A program made the translations under genes and the position numbers. Of a DNA stretch of 30,445 nt, positions 22,049-28,486 are shown one piece after another. Numbering within the stretch: the stretch's first letter is position 1; each line of letters begins with the position of its first letter. The notes beneath the pieces were generated by a model, which saw only the letters and a program-made list of their open reading frames with translations, did no database searches and had not been told where the DNA came from. Source of the stretch: JAEUIE01 sp035430005 (lineage in GTDB: Bacteria; Planctomycetota; Planctomycetia; Gemmatales; HRBIN36); the NCBI GenBank assembly GCA_035430005.1, contig DAOMFV010000058.1, positions 1-30,445 of the forward strand. The letters run 5' to 3'.

Positions 22049-23998
22049 TTACGTCCTGCCGCTCGCCAGTTGCTGGTGAATCAACTCCTGATCATACACA
22101 CACCCCTGCCAAATCCCGCCGCTGGCATGAATCAAATGGGCCCAGAGTTTGGTGTCGTCGGGGAGGTCGGCGTCGGGTTTTAGGTCGGGGCGTGGGGGGC
22201 GGTTCTTGAGGAGTTCGGTGCCTTCGGCTGCGCCGAAGATTTGATCGCCGGTGCCGATCAGGTTGACGCTGCCTTCCATCGTTTTGCGGTTGATGTGGAT
22301 TTCGATGCGGTCGTTGTCTTGCACTTTGCCGATAGGGCCGTTGGCTAATGCTTCGGGGGAGACGTGGCCGATGCAGGCTCCCGTTGACACGCCGGAGAAT
22401 CTCGCATCCGTCAGTACGGCTACCTTTTTGCCCCATTCTAAATGCTTGAGGGCGGAGGTGATCTGGTAGATTTCTTCCATGCCGGCACCGAGGGGGCCTC
22501 GGCAGATGAGGACGAGCACATCGCCGGGTTGGAGTTCTTTCGACTTGATGGCGGCCATCGCTGCTTTTTCGGTGGTGAAGACTTTGGCCCTCAGTACTTG
22601 ATGATAGATGCCGTCGTCGTTCACCATGCTGGGGTCGATGGAGGTGCTTTTGATGACGCTGCCTTCGGGGGTGAGATTGCCCTTCGGGAACGTGGCGGTG
22701 CTGGCGAGGCCTTTCTCTTTCGCTTTGGTGGGTGACATGATGACGTCACTGGGGTCGATGCCATCGCACTGGTAGAGTTGTTCGTGCAATCGTTTGCGAC
22801 GTTCGCTGTTGGGCCAGGCGTCGAGGAGTTTGCCGAGCGGTTGACCGGTGACGGTGAGGGCGGTCTCGTCGAGCAGACCGAGTTCTCGCAGGTGCATCAT
22901 CACTTCGGGCACGCCGCCGGCAAGGTAGACACGCACGGTGGGATGGCCGACGGGGCCGTTGGGGAGGGCATCGACGAGACGGGGCGTGTTGCGGTTGTAG
23001 TTGATCCAGTCGTCGAGGGTCGGTCGTTCGACTTTGGCTTGATGCAGGATGGCGGGGATGTGGAAGAGCAGGTTCGTCGATCCGCCGAAGGCAGCGAAGA
23101 CGGTCATGGCGTTTCTGGCGGCGGCGGGGGTGATGATCTGCTTCGTCGTGATGCCTGACTTCTGCATGTGTAACAGAGCGCGGGCGGAGCGGGTGGCGAG
23201 ATCGAGCCAGAGAGGTTGGCCGGAGGGGGCGAGGGCGGCGTGGGGCAGCGTCAAGCCGAACGCTTCGCCGACGACTTGCGAAGTAGCAGCGGTGCCGAGG
23301 AACTGACAGCCACCACCGGGAGAACCGCAGGCCCGGCAGCCGAGTTCGGCGGCCTCCTGCAGCGTGAGTCGGCCCTGCACGTAGCGCACGCCGATGGTCT
23401 GCACCTTGCCGGCGTCTTCGCCATCGGCAGCGGGAAGCGTGACGCCGCCGGGGACGAGGATGGTCGGCAGATTGTGGCAACTGGCGAGGGCCATCATGGT
23501 GGCGGGCAGCCCTTTGTCGCAGGTGGCGATGCCCATCACACCTTTGCGAGTGGGCAGCGAACGGATCAGCCGTCGCATCACCATCGAGGCATCGTTGCGG
23601 TAGGGCAGGCTGTCGTACATGCCGGGCGTGCCCTGGGTGCGGCCATCGCAGGGATCGGTGACGTAGCCGGCGAAAGGGACGGAGCCGAGGCGTTTGAGTT
23701 CCCGCGCTGCTTCGGCTACGAGCAGATTGACCTCCCAGTGGCCGGTGTGGTAGCCGAGGGCGAGAGGGGGGCCATCGGTGTCACGCAGTCCGCCGTGGGT
23801 ACTGAGGATGAGGAAGTCGCCACCGGTGAGTTGCTTTGGTTGCCAGCCCATGCCAACGTTCTGTGTCCAGCCGAAGAGATCGCCACTGGGGGCGGTGCTG
23901 AGGTGTTCGGGGGTGAGGGGAAGGGCACCGGTGGGGCCGGGGGCTTTGGTGGTGACGGCGTAGCAGGTGGGATCGAGGGGGGAGAAGGGGTCGGGCAT
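22049..23998 (-). CDS. IlvD/Edd-family dehydratase of the YjhG/YagF type (sugar-acid dehydratase)
   Basis: A 649-residue protein, close to the 655 residues of E. coli YjhG and YagF, which dehydrate D-xylonate, and longer than IlvD. The Fe-S cluster ligands of the family are present as Cys117 (YVTDPCDGRTQG), Cys160 (ATCDKG) and Cys231 (SPGGGCQFLGTAATSQVVGEA). GDFLILSTHGGLRDTDGPPLALGYHTGHWEV near 60-90 is characteristic of this subgroup, and FSGVSTGACIGHVSPEA near 540 is the C-terminal swivel block. A role in oxidative pentose or sugar-acid breakdown fits, with D-xylonate to 2-keto-3-deoxy-xylonate as the best guess. There are no pathway partners nearby, and the ribosome binding site is weak. 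Confidence 0.88.
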   Translation of the reverse strand: MPDPFSPLDPTCYAVTTKAPGPTGALPLTPEHLSTAPSGDLFGWTQNVGMGWQPKQLTGGDFLILSTHGGLRDTDGPPLALGYHTGHWEVNLLVAEAARELKRLGSVPFAGYVTDPCDGRTQGTPGMYDSLPYRNDASMVMRRLIRSLPTRKGVMGIATCDKGLPATMMALASCHNLPTILVPGGVTLPAADGEDAGKVQTIGVRYVQGRLTLQEAAELGCRACGSPGGGCQFLGTAATSQVVGEAFGLTLPHAALAPSGQPLWLDLATRSARALLHMQKSGITTKQIITPAAARNAMTVFAAFGGSTNLLFHIPAILHQAKVERPTLDDWINYNRNTPRLVDALPNGPVGHPTVRVYLAGGVPEVMMHLRELGLLDETALTVTGQPLGKLLDAWPNSERRKRLHEQLYQCDGIDPSDVIMSPTKAKEKGLASTATFPKGNLTPEGSVIKSTSIDPSMVNDDGIYHQVLRAKVFTTEKAAMAAIKSKELQPGDVLVLICRGPLGAGMEEIYQITSALKHLEWGKKVAVLTDARFSGVSTGACIGHVSPEALANGPIGKVQDNDRIEIHINRKTMEGSVNLIGTGDQIFGAAEGTELLKNRPPRPDLKPDADLPDDTKLWAHLIHASGGIWQGCVYDQELIHQQLASGRT

Positions 23999-24107
23999 AT
24001 TTGGTTACCAGCTCGGATCAGCGTGAGATATGATGGCACTATAGCATTGATTGATGATGTGGTGTACAGGTGAATGTGTAAGTCGTTGACTTACCACAAG
24101 GGTTCGG

Positions 24108-24467
24108 ATGAGCACGTTTCGATTTGAAATGCAGGATGGCACTATCTGCAAAGTTGATAACTCTTCAGATATTGTCATAGCTCGTCATCATCCCGTGGGC
24201 ACTAAGGTCGTTCAACTTTTGTGCAAAGGTGAACTCATGGTAATCAGAGAGGATTACTTCTTGTTCCCATCGCAATGTTCGAACGTCTACTGCCTTGATC
24301 AGGACTTTATGACTATTTGGGTAGAGGAATTACCGTCACCCACAGACATCTATGCCAATGAGGTGATCGATCTGGGCGATACCCTTGTTTGCAATACCTG
24401 GGTATGCAGTAGATGCCAGCTTGATCCGCTGTCGAGTAGAATTATCGGGAGAGTATTTACGAAGTAA
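24108..24467 (+). CDS. Hypothetical protein, 119 residues
   Basis: Starts MSTFRFEMQDGTICKVDNSSDIVIARHHPVGTKVV and is AT-richer than its neighbours. An AAGGG site seven bases upstream supports the ATG. There is no signal peptide or membrane segment. A Cys pair near the C-terminus (NTWVCSRCQL) follows other Cys at 14, 39, 57 and 62, and could bind metal. No family recognised. The dispersed repeat copy C follows 14 bases after the stop. Confidence 0.55.
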   Translation: MSTFRFEMQDGTICKVDNSSDIVIARHHPVGTKVVQLLCKGELMVIREDYFLFPSQCSNVYCLDQDFMTIWVEELPSPTDIYANEVIDLGDTLVCNTWVCSRCQLDPLSSRIIGRVFTK

Positions 24468-24480
24468 TGGTTTGTTTACT

Positions 24481-24552
24481 CATGATGGGCTGCGCCTCGA
24501 TTGAGAACCCCTCACCCCCGGCCCCTCTCCCCAGGAGGGAGAGGGGAGAAGA
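24481..24552 (+). repeat. Dispersed G/C-rich repeat, copy C
   Basis: Third copy: CATGATGGGCTGCGCCTCGATTGAGAACCCCTCACCCCCGGCCCC followed by the CTCTCCCC/GGGAGAGGGG palindrome at about 24525-24546. It lies between two plus-strand genes and may act as terminator for the first. Closest to copy D in sequence. Confidence 0.85.
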
Positions 24553-24618
24553 TTTCTGATGAGCCTGCGGAGGTTGATGGTAGGATAGTACTGCTTTCCA
24601 CTTTCAAGGTAAACGATC

Positions 24619-25731
24619 ATGCTCTCGCTCCTGTTGTGCTTTCTTGTGGCGATTACGGGTCAGGGCCAGGCAGGCAGCGACGAGGAGAAGTCGCTGGCGG
24701 AGTTACGGAAGGCGCCGCAGGAAGCGAAGGAGTTGGAGAAGTGGTTTTATGATTCGCTTCGCACCCATGCGAAGGACAGAGAGAAAGTTAGCCAGCTCAA
24801 CGATGAGTATCGCAGCAAAAACAAGGAACTCGAAAGCCGCTATCGTCCGCTCATCTTCAAGCATGCCAAAGATGCAGCGGCGTTTGAGGCCATTGTAGCA
24901 CTGAACGGCATGATCCCGCTCGACGACCAAATACTTGATATCATTCGACAATATCACATCAGCAATCCTGGCATGGTCAAACTCCTCAATACGCTTTCGC
25001 AGAACGGCGGCGCGCAGCAAAAGTTGATCAACGAAGTAGCTCTTAAGCACCCTGATAAGAAGGTGCGTGCCGAGGTGCTGTTTGGCCTGGCGAGAATGGA
25101 CCGTATCTATCTGCTTGATGGCGTGAAGCCACAGCCATCGTTTGGTGGTCGGCTGGGCACGCCGGAGGTGCTTCGGAAGCGGGCCACTGAAAGGTTGAAT
25201 CGAGTGATTGCCGACTACGCTGATTTGAAAAACGAGGAGGGAGTTTCCTACCTTGATCTGGCTCAAGACCAACTGGCGGGGGTGAATAACGTTGGCCGAC
25301 TCGTGGTGGGCAAGCCCGCCATCGATGTGGAAGGAATCGACCTGGAGGGCAAGCCGTTGAAGCTGACGACGGGCAACGGCACCGTCACCATGCTCGTCTT
25401 CTGGGGTACGTGGTGTGGGCCGTGCATGCGGCTGGTGCCTCGTGAAGTGGCGCTGTCCGAGAAGTACCAGGGGCAGCCTTTCAAGATCTTTGGTGTCAAT
25501 GGTGGCGATGAGCAGAAGAAGGCGCTGGAATCGGCCAGGGCTAAGAAGATGACCTGGCCGTCGTTCTTCATTGGCCCCCACGGTGATGGACTGGGTGCGG
25601 TGTGGGGCGTGAGCGCCTGGCCTACGGTTTTCGTGATCGATCACCAGGGAATCATCCGTTACATTGGCCACGGCGATGGAATGGAGAAGGCGGTGGAGGA
25701 GTGCATGGAGAAGGTGAAGAGTTCGAAGTAG
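24619..25731 (+). CDS. Exported thioredoxin-fold protein (TlpA/AhpC-TSA type)
   Basis: A 370-residue protein with a signal peptide (MLSLLLCFLVAITGQGQAG). Residues about 20-215 are helical and resemble the N-terminal part of planctomycete redoxin proteins. Residues 228-370 are a thioredoxin domain: VGKPAIDVEGIDLEGKPLKL, W-G-T-W-C266-G-P-C269, and the cis-Pro at 335 (SAWPTVFVID). The W-C-G-P-C site implies thiol-disulfide reduction outside the cytoplasm, as for TlpA/ResA in cytochrome c maturation. A CcsA-type cytochrome c biogenesis gene lies 3 kb away at the window end, but the two are not in one operon. An AAGG before the ATG supports the start. Confidence 0.88.
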   Translation: MLSLLLCFLVAITGQGQAGSDEEKSLAELRKAPQEAKELEKWFYDSLRTHAKDREKVSQLNDEYRSKNKELESRYRPLIFKHAKDAAAFEAIVALNGMIPLDDQILDIIRQYHISNPGMVKLLNTLSQNGGAQQKLINEVALKHPDKKVRAEVLFGLARMDRIYLLDGVKPQPSFGGRLGTPEVLRKRATERLNRVIADYADLKNEEGVSYLDLAQDQLAGVNNVGRLVVGKPAIDVEGIDLEGKPLKLTTGNGTVTMLVFWGTWCGPCMRLVPREVALSEKYQGQPFKIFGVNGGDEQKKALESARAKKMTWPSFFIGPHGDGLGAVWGVSAWPTVFVIDHQGIIRYIGHGDGMEKAVEECMEKVKSSK

Positions 25732-25736
25732 GTCAC

Positions 25737-25812
25737 ATGATGGGCTTCGCCGCGATTAAGAACCCTCACCCTCACCCCAGCCCCTCTCCCCGGAAGGGAG
25801 AGGGAGAAGAAT
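25737..25812 (+). repeat. Dispersed G/C-rich repeat, copy D
   Basis: Fourth copy: ATGATGGGCTTCGCCGCGATTAAGAACCCTCACCCTCACCCCAGCCCC and the CTCTCCC/GGGAGAG palindrome. It fills the space between the converging stops of the thioredoxin-fold gene (25731) and the DinB-like gene (25812), as expected for a bidirectional terminator. Confidence 0.85.
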
Positions 25813-26321
25813 TACATTCCTTCGTCGGCGGAGGGGCCGTAGAGGCCGGGCACGGGGATGTTGTTGAGGCGGAAGTAGACGCAGAGGTGGGCGCGGTGGT
25901 GGATGATGTGATTCATCACCCAACTGCGGTAGACGGCGATCTTGGGCATGGTCATAAGAGTCTTGCCGCCCTGAAGGAGCGACCAGGGTTTCATGAAGTC
26001 CGCATCCGTGGCGGCGGCGAGGGCGGCACGGGCAGCGGCGACGTTCTTGTCGAACTCCGCCAAAATCTCTTTTGTGTTATTGCACACCGGCGTCTTGTAG
26101 GGTTCCTTGCCGACCGGGGCGATGTCGAGTTCACTGGTGGTGAGTGCCATCACTGCCCAGGCGGGAATGTTCGCCAGGTGGGAGCCGACCCAGCCGATGG
26201 TGTTCGACTTCTCGTGAGCCTTCCAGTTGAGCTTGTCGTCGGGGATGCGTTCGAGCACCTTGCGGGTGCTGGCCATTTCGTGATCGAACTCGGGGAGGAG
26301 GGATTGGCTGATGGACGACAT
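25812..26321 (-). CDS. DinB-like (DUF664) metal-binding four-helix protein
   Basis: I start at ATG 26321 (MSSISQSLLPEFDHEMASTRKVLERIPDDKLNWKAHEKS), with AGGA eight bases upstream; the frame is open for 17 more codons but these add nothing family-like. The 169-residue product has the DinB pattern: helix 1 as above, G-W-V-G-S-H48-L-A-N-I, and M-N-H137-I-I-H-H141-R-A-H-L, giving the three-His metal site. Members include bacillithiol or mycothiol S-transferases and damage-induced proteins; the substrate is unknown. Confidence 0.88.
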   Translation of the reverse strand: MSSISQSLLPEFDHEMASTRKVLERIPDDKLNWKAHEKSNTIGWVGSHLANIPAWAVMALTTSELDIAPVGKEPYKTPVCNNTKEILAEFDKNVAAARAALAAATDADFMKPWSLLQGGKTLMTMPKIAVYRSWVMNHIIHHRAHLCVYFRLNNIPVPGLYGPSADEGM

Positions 26322-26425
26322 GGAGGTGTTCCTGGAGAAGGAGGAAATTGTTTGCTCAGGGTAGGTTACCAATCTTTGATCGTGCTGCCATGTACTCTCT
26401 CATGCGGGAGAGAGTGGGATGTTCA

Positions 26426-26896
26426 TTACTTTGCTGGCGCGTCGGGGGCACCGGTATCGAAGGCGACTTTCCAGTTGCCATCGGGTAGTTTGCGCCAGCC
26501 GGTGAAGTAGGAGCCTGTAGCGATGACAGTCTCTTTGCCATCGTCGGCGGTGCGGAGCAATTGGTAACGTCCGGAGGTGATGCCGCTTATCTGGTCAGCG
26601 AAGGCATGGGCATCGACAGGATCCCAGACGAGGCGGCGCTTGGGATCTGCGAAGAGACCGCCATCTGCTTTGCGAATGGCGTCTTTGCCCTTGATGAACT
26701 TGCCGCCGAGCTTTTCCATGCGGGCAGCGTCGTCGGTCATGAAATCCATCCAACCATCGAGGCGGCGTTCAGTAACGGCCTTAGCGAACGCACGGTCGGC
26801 GGCGAGGAGTTGCTGTTCGATGTCTTGATTTCCTGAGGCAGTGGAAAGAGTGGTTATGACCAGGAGAACCGCGAGGGGGTTGATTATCGCGAGCAT
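26426..26896 (-). CDS. Exported SnoaL-like/DUF4440 protein
   Basis: A 156-residue protein with a signal peptide (MLAIINPLAVLLVITTLSTASG). The mature part is a single NTF2-like domain: DIEQQLLAADRAFAKAVTERRLDGWMDFMTDDAARM, then G-K-D-A-I-R-K and at the end TGSYFTGWRKLPDGNWKVAFDTGAPD. This family includes ketosteroid-isomerase-like enzymes and binding proteins; there is no evidence of a specific activity. It is on the same strand as, and 104 bases upstream of, the DinB-like gene, so co-transcription is possible. Confidence 0.85.
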   Translation of the reverse strand: MLAIINPLAVLLVITTLSTASGNQDIEQQLLAADRAFAKAVTERRLDGWMDFMTDDAARMEKLGGKFIKGKDAIRKADGGLFADPKRRLVWDPVDAHAFADQISGITSGRYQLLRTADDGKETVIATGSYFTGWRKLPDGNWKVAFDTGAPDAPAK

Positions 26897-26958
26897 AGTT
26901 GGAGCCTTTTTTGTTGAATTCGTGGGAGGCGTGTCGTCTGATCGTATAGTCAGGTGAG

Positions 26959-27261
26959 CTATTTTCTGGAGTACCCCACCGGCTTTTCGTGCCTTATGAC
27001 CTTGCCCCGGGTTTCGAGTTCACGGAGGCAGATGATGGCGTACCATGAAATGGAGCCATCGAAGTTCTTCAGGGTAGCCTTGATGCGTTTCACCATAGCA
27101 GTGTAAGCGATGGGCTCGGTGGTGAGAGCTTTGAGAATAGCCTTGGACATGACATCGTATTTGTCCTGGGCGATGGTGGGTGTGCGCTTCCAGTTCTTGC
27201 CTCGGATGGCGACACGGGCTTTGGAGGGCTTTTTGACAGTCGGCACGAGATTATTCTCCAT
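26959..27261 (-). CDS. Small winged-helix-like protein (DUF6958-like)
   Basis: I start at ATG 27261 (MENNLVPTVKKPSKARVAIRGKNWKR), giving 100 residues. The longer open frame to 27357 overlaps the end of holA and reads a different, unlikely N-terminus. The block KYDVMSKAILKALTTEPIAYTAMVKRIKATLKNFDGSISWYAIICLRELETRGKVIRHE looks like a winged helix (three helices and a wing), as in DUF6958-type proteins. The family name is my recollection and tentative. It follows holA by 19 bases on the same strand and is probably co-transcribed, although no strong ribosome binding site is seen. Confidence 0.65.
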   Translation of the reverse strand: MENNLVPTVKKPSKARVAIRGKNWKRTPTIAQDKYDVMSKAILKALTTEPIAYTAMVKRIKATLKNFDGSISWYAIICLRELETRGKVIRHEKPVGYSRK

Positions 27262-27280
27262 AAAAAGAGTGATGGCGATT

Positions 27281-28264
27281 CTATGCCAACCGTACCAACA
27301 TCCTTTCCAGAATCGCGACGGGGGGCAGTTGCCCACTGCTCTTGAGGGCGGTTTCACTTTCCATCAGCCAGTCGTAGAGCTTGTCGGCACGGGGGCCGAG
27401 CGTTCTGAGATGTTGCTGCACGCTTTGGGCTTTAAACGGAGGCAGGCCGGCCTGCGCGATGGCTCCCTGTAGGCTGATGCCGTCTTGCAACAAGCGATGG
27501 GCCTGACCCATTTTCCTGACTTGCCAGGCCATGCCGGCGAAGAGGCCGTGAGGGTCTTCGCCTTGTTCGATGAGACGCTGTAGCGTGAGGAAAGCGGGAC
27601 CGGGCTGACCGGCGGCGAGGGCATCGAGCATGCCCCAAACGGTGCTGCTGCGGTTGCGGGCGACCAGCACATCGACATCCTTGATGGTGATGCTCTCTTT
27701 GTCGCCGACATAGACAGAGAGCTTGGTCAGTTCCTGATCCAGTAGGCCAAGATCGGGTTCGACCTGTTCCAGCAGCAGGTTCACCGCATCCGAAGCAATC
27801 TTCTTGTGATGTTTGATCTGGCACCACTTGGTGAGGAAGCTCGTCATGACGGTGGGTTTCTTTGGCTCGCACATCAGCGTCTGGGCATCGGGGATAGCCT
27901 TGGCTAACCGGGTGTTTGATTTCCACGATGTGCATTCGAGCACCAGCACTCCACAAGGGCTGGGGTTGTCGAGATATTTCTCCAGCCGTTCGCGCTGCCT
28001 GGTAATGAAATCGTCGGCATCCTTGATGAGGACGAAGCGGACTCGACTTCCGAACGGCGGCGTTTGCAGATCGTCTTTGACGCTGGCCCAGTCGATGTTT
28101 TCGCCATCGAAGACACTGCGGGCCATCTCGGCTTCTTCGGGCAGGATCTGCTTTTCGAGGATGTCGCAGATGAGAGATTTGAGGAAGTATTCCTTCCCGG
28201 CCACGATGAAGACGGGCTTGGTGTCGATCTTCGGGGGGTTTTCGAGGAGCGTCCAGCCGTCCAT
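27281..28264 (-). CDS. holA: DNA polymerase III subunit delta
   Basis: A 327-residue protein of the usual length for HolA. It acts in the clamp loader, opening the beta clamp during DNA replication. Family blocks present are PVFIVAGKEYFLKSLICDIL at the N-terminus (the P-loop-like region without ATPase activity), VFDGENIDWASVKDDLQTPPFGSRVRFVLIKDADDF, then LLLEQVEPDLGLLDQELTKLSVYVGDKESITIKDVDVLVARNRSSTVWGMLDALAAGQPGPAFLTLQRLIEQGEDP, typical of delta, and a C-terminal helical collar domain. The gene lies downstream of the CcsA-type gene on the same strand, separated by a repeat cluster. This is the clearest core gene in the window. Confidence 0.92.
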   Translation of the reverse strand: MDGWTLLENPPKIDTKPVFIVAGKEYFLKSLICDILEKQILPEEAEMARSVFDGENIDWASVKDDLQTPPFGSRVRFVLIKDADDFITRQRERLEKYLDNPSPCGVLVLECTSWKSNTRLAKAIPDAQTLMCEPKKPTVMTSFLTKWCQIKHHKKIASDAVNLLLEQVEPDLGLLDQELTKLSVYVGDKESITIKDVDVLVARNRSSTVWGMLDALAAGQPGPAFLTLQRLIEQGEDPHGLFAGMAWQVRKMGQAHRLLQDGISLQGAIAQAGLPPFKAQSVQQHLRTLGPRADKLYDWLMESETALKSSGQLPPVAILERMLVRLA

Positions 28265-28285
28265 TTGGGTGCCTGTTTTGGTATT

Positions 28286-28474
28286 AGCCCCGGAGGGGCG
28301 GTAGTTAGTAGCCGGGGGCGTCAGTCCCCGGAAAGATAATTAGGTATTTTGTAAGCCCCGGATGGGCGATAGTGAATGGCGCACATCACCATCGTCCCTC
28401 CGGGGCTCTCGTCACCTGCAAACACTAACCGGCGGCTTGCGCCGCCGGCTACTGACCAACGCCCCTCCGGGGCT
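28286..28474. repeat. Cluster of AGCCCCGGAGGGGCG palindromic repeats
   Basis: The 15-mer AGCCCCGGAGGGGCG or a close variant occurs four times in the 220 bases between holA and the CcsA-type gene: forward at 28286-28300 and 28354-28368, reversed at 28393-28407 and 28460-28474. Between them are two hairpins: CCGGGG/CCCCGG (28312-28317 with 28326-28331) and CCGGCGGC-TTGC-GCCGCCGG (28429-28448). The arrangement (two forward, two reversed) is symmetrical, like a larger inverted-repeat unit (REP/BIME-like). It may end the ccsA transcript. Confidence 0.8.
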
Positions 28475-28486
28475 AAGAACCCCTGA

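Noticed and set aside
23216..24073. A 285-codon plus-strand open frame
   Set aside because: Antisense to the N-terminal half of the IlvD-family dehydratase; Gly/Ala-rich without motifs.
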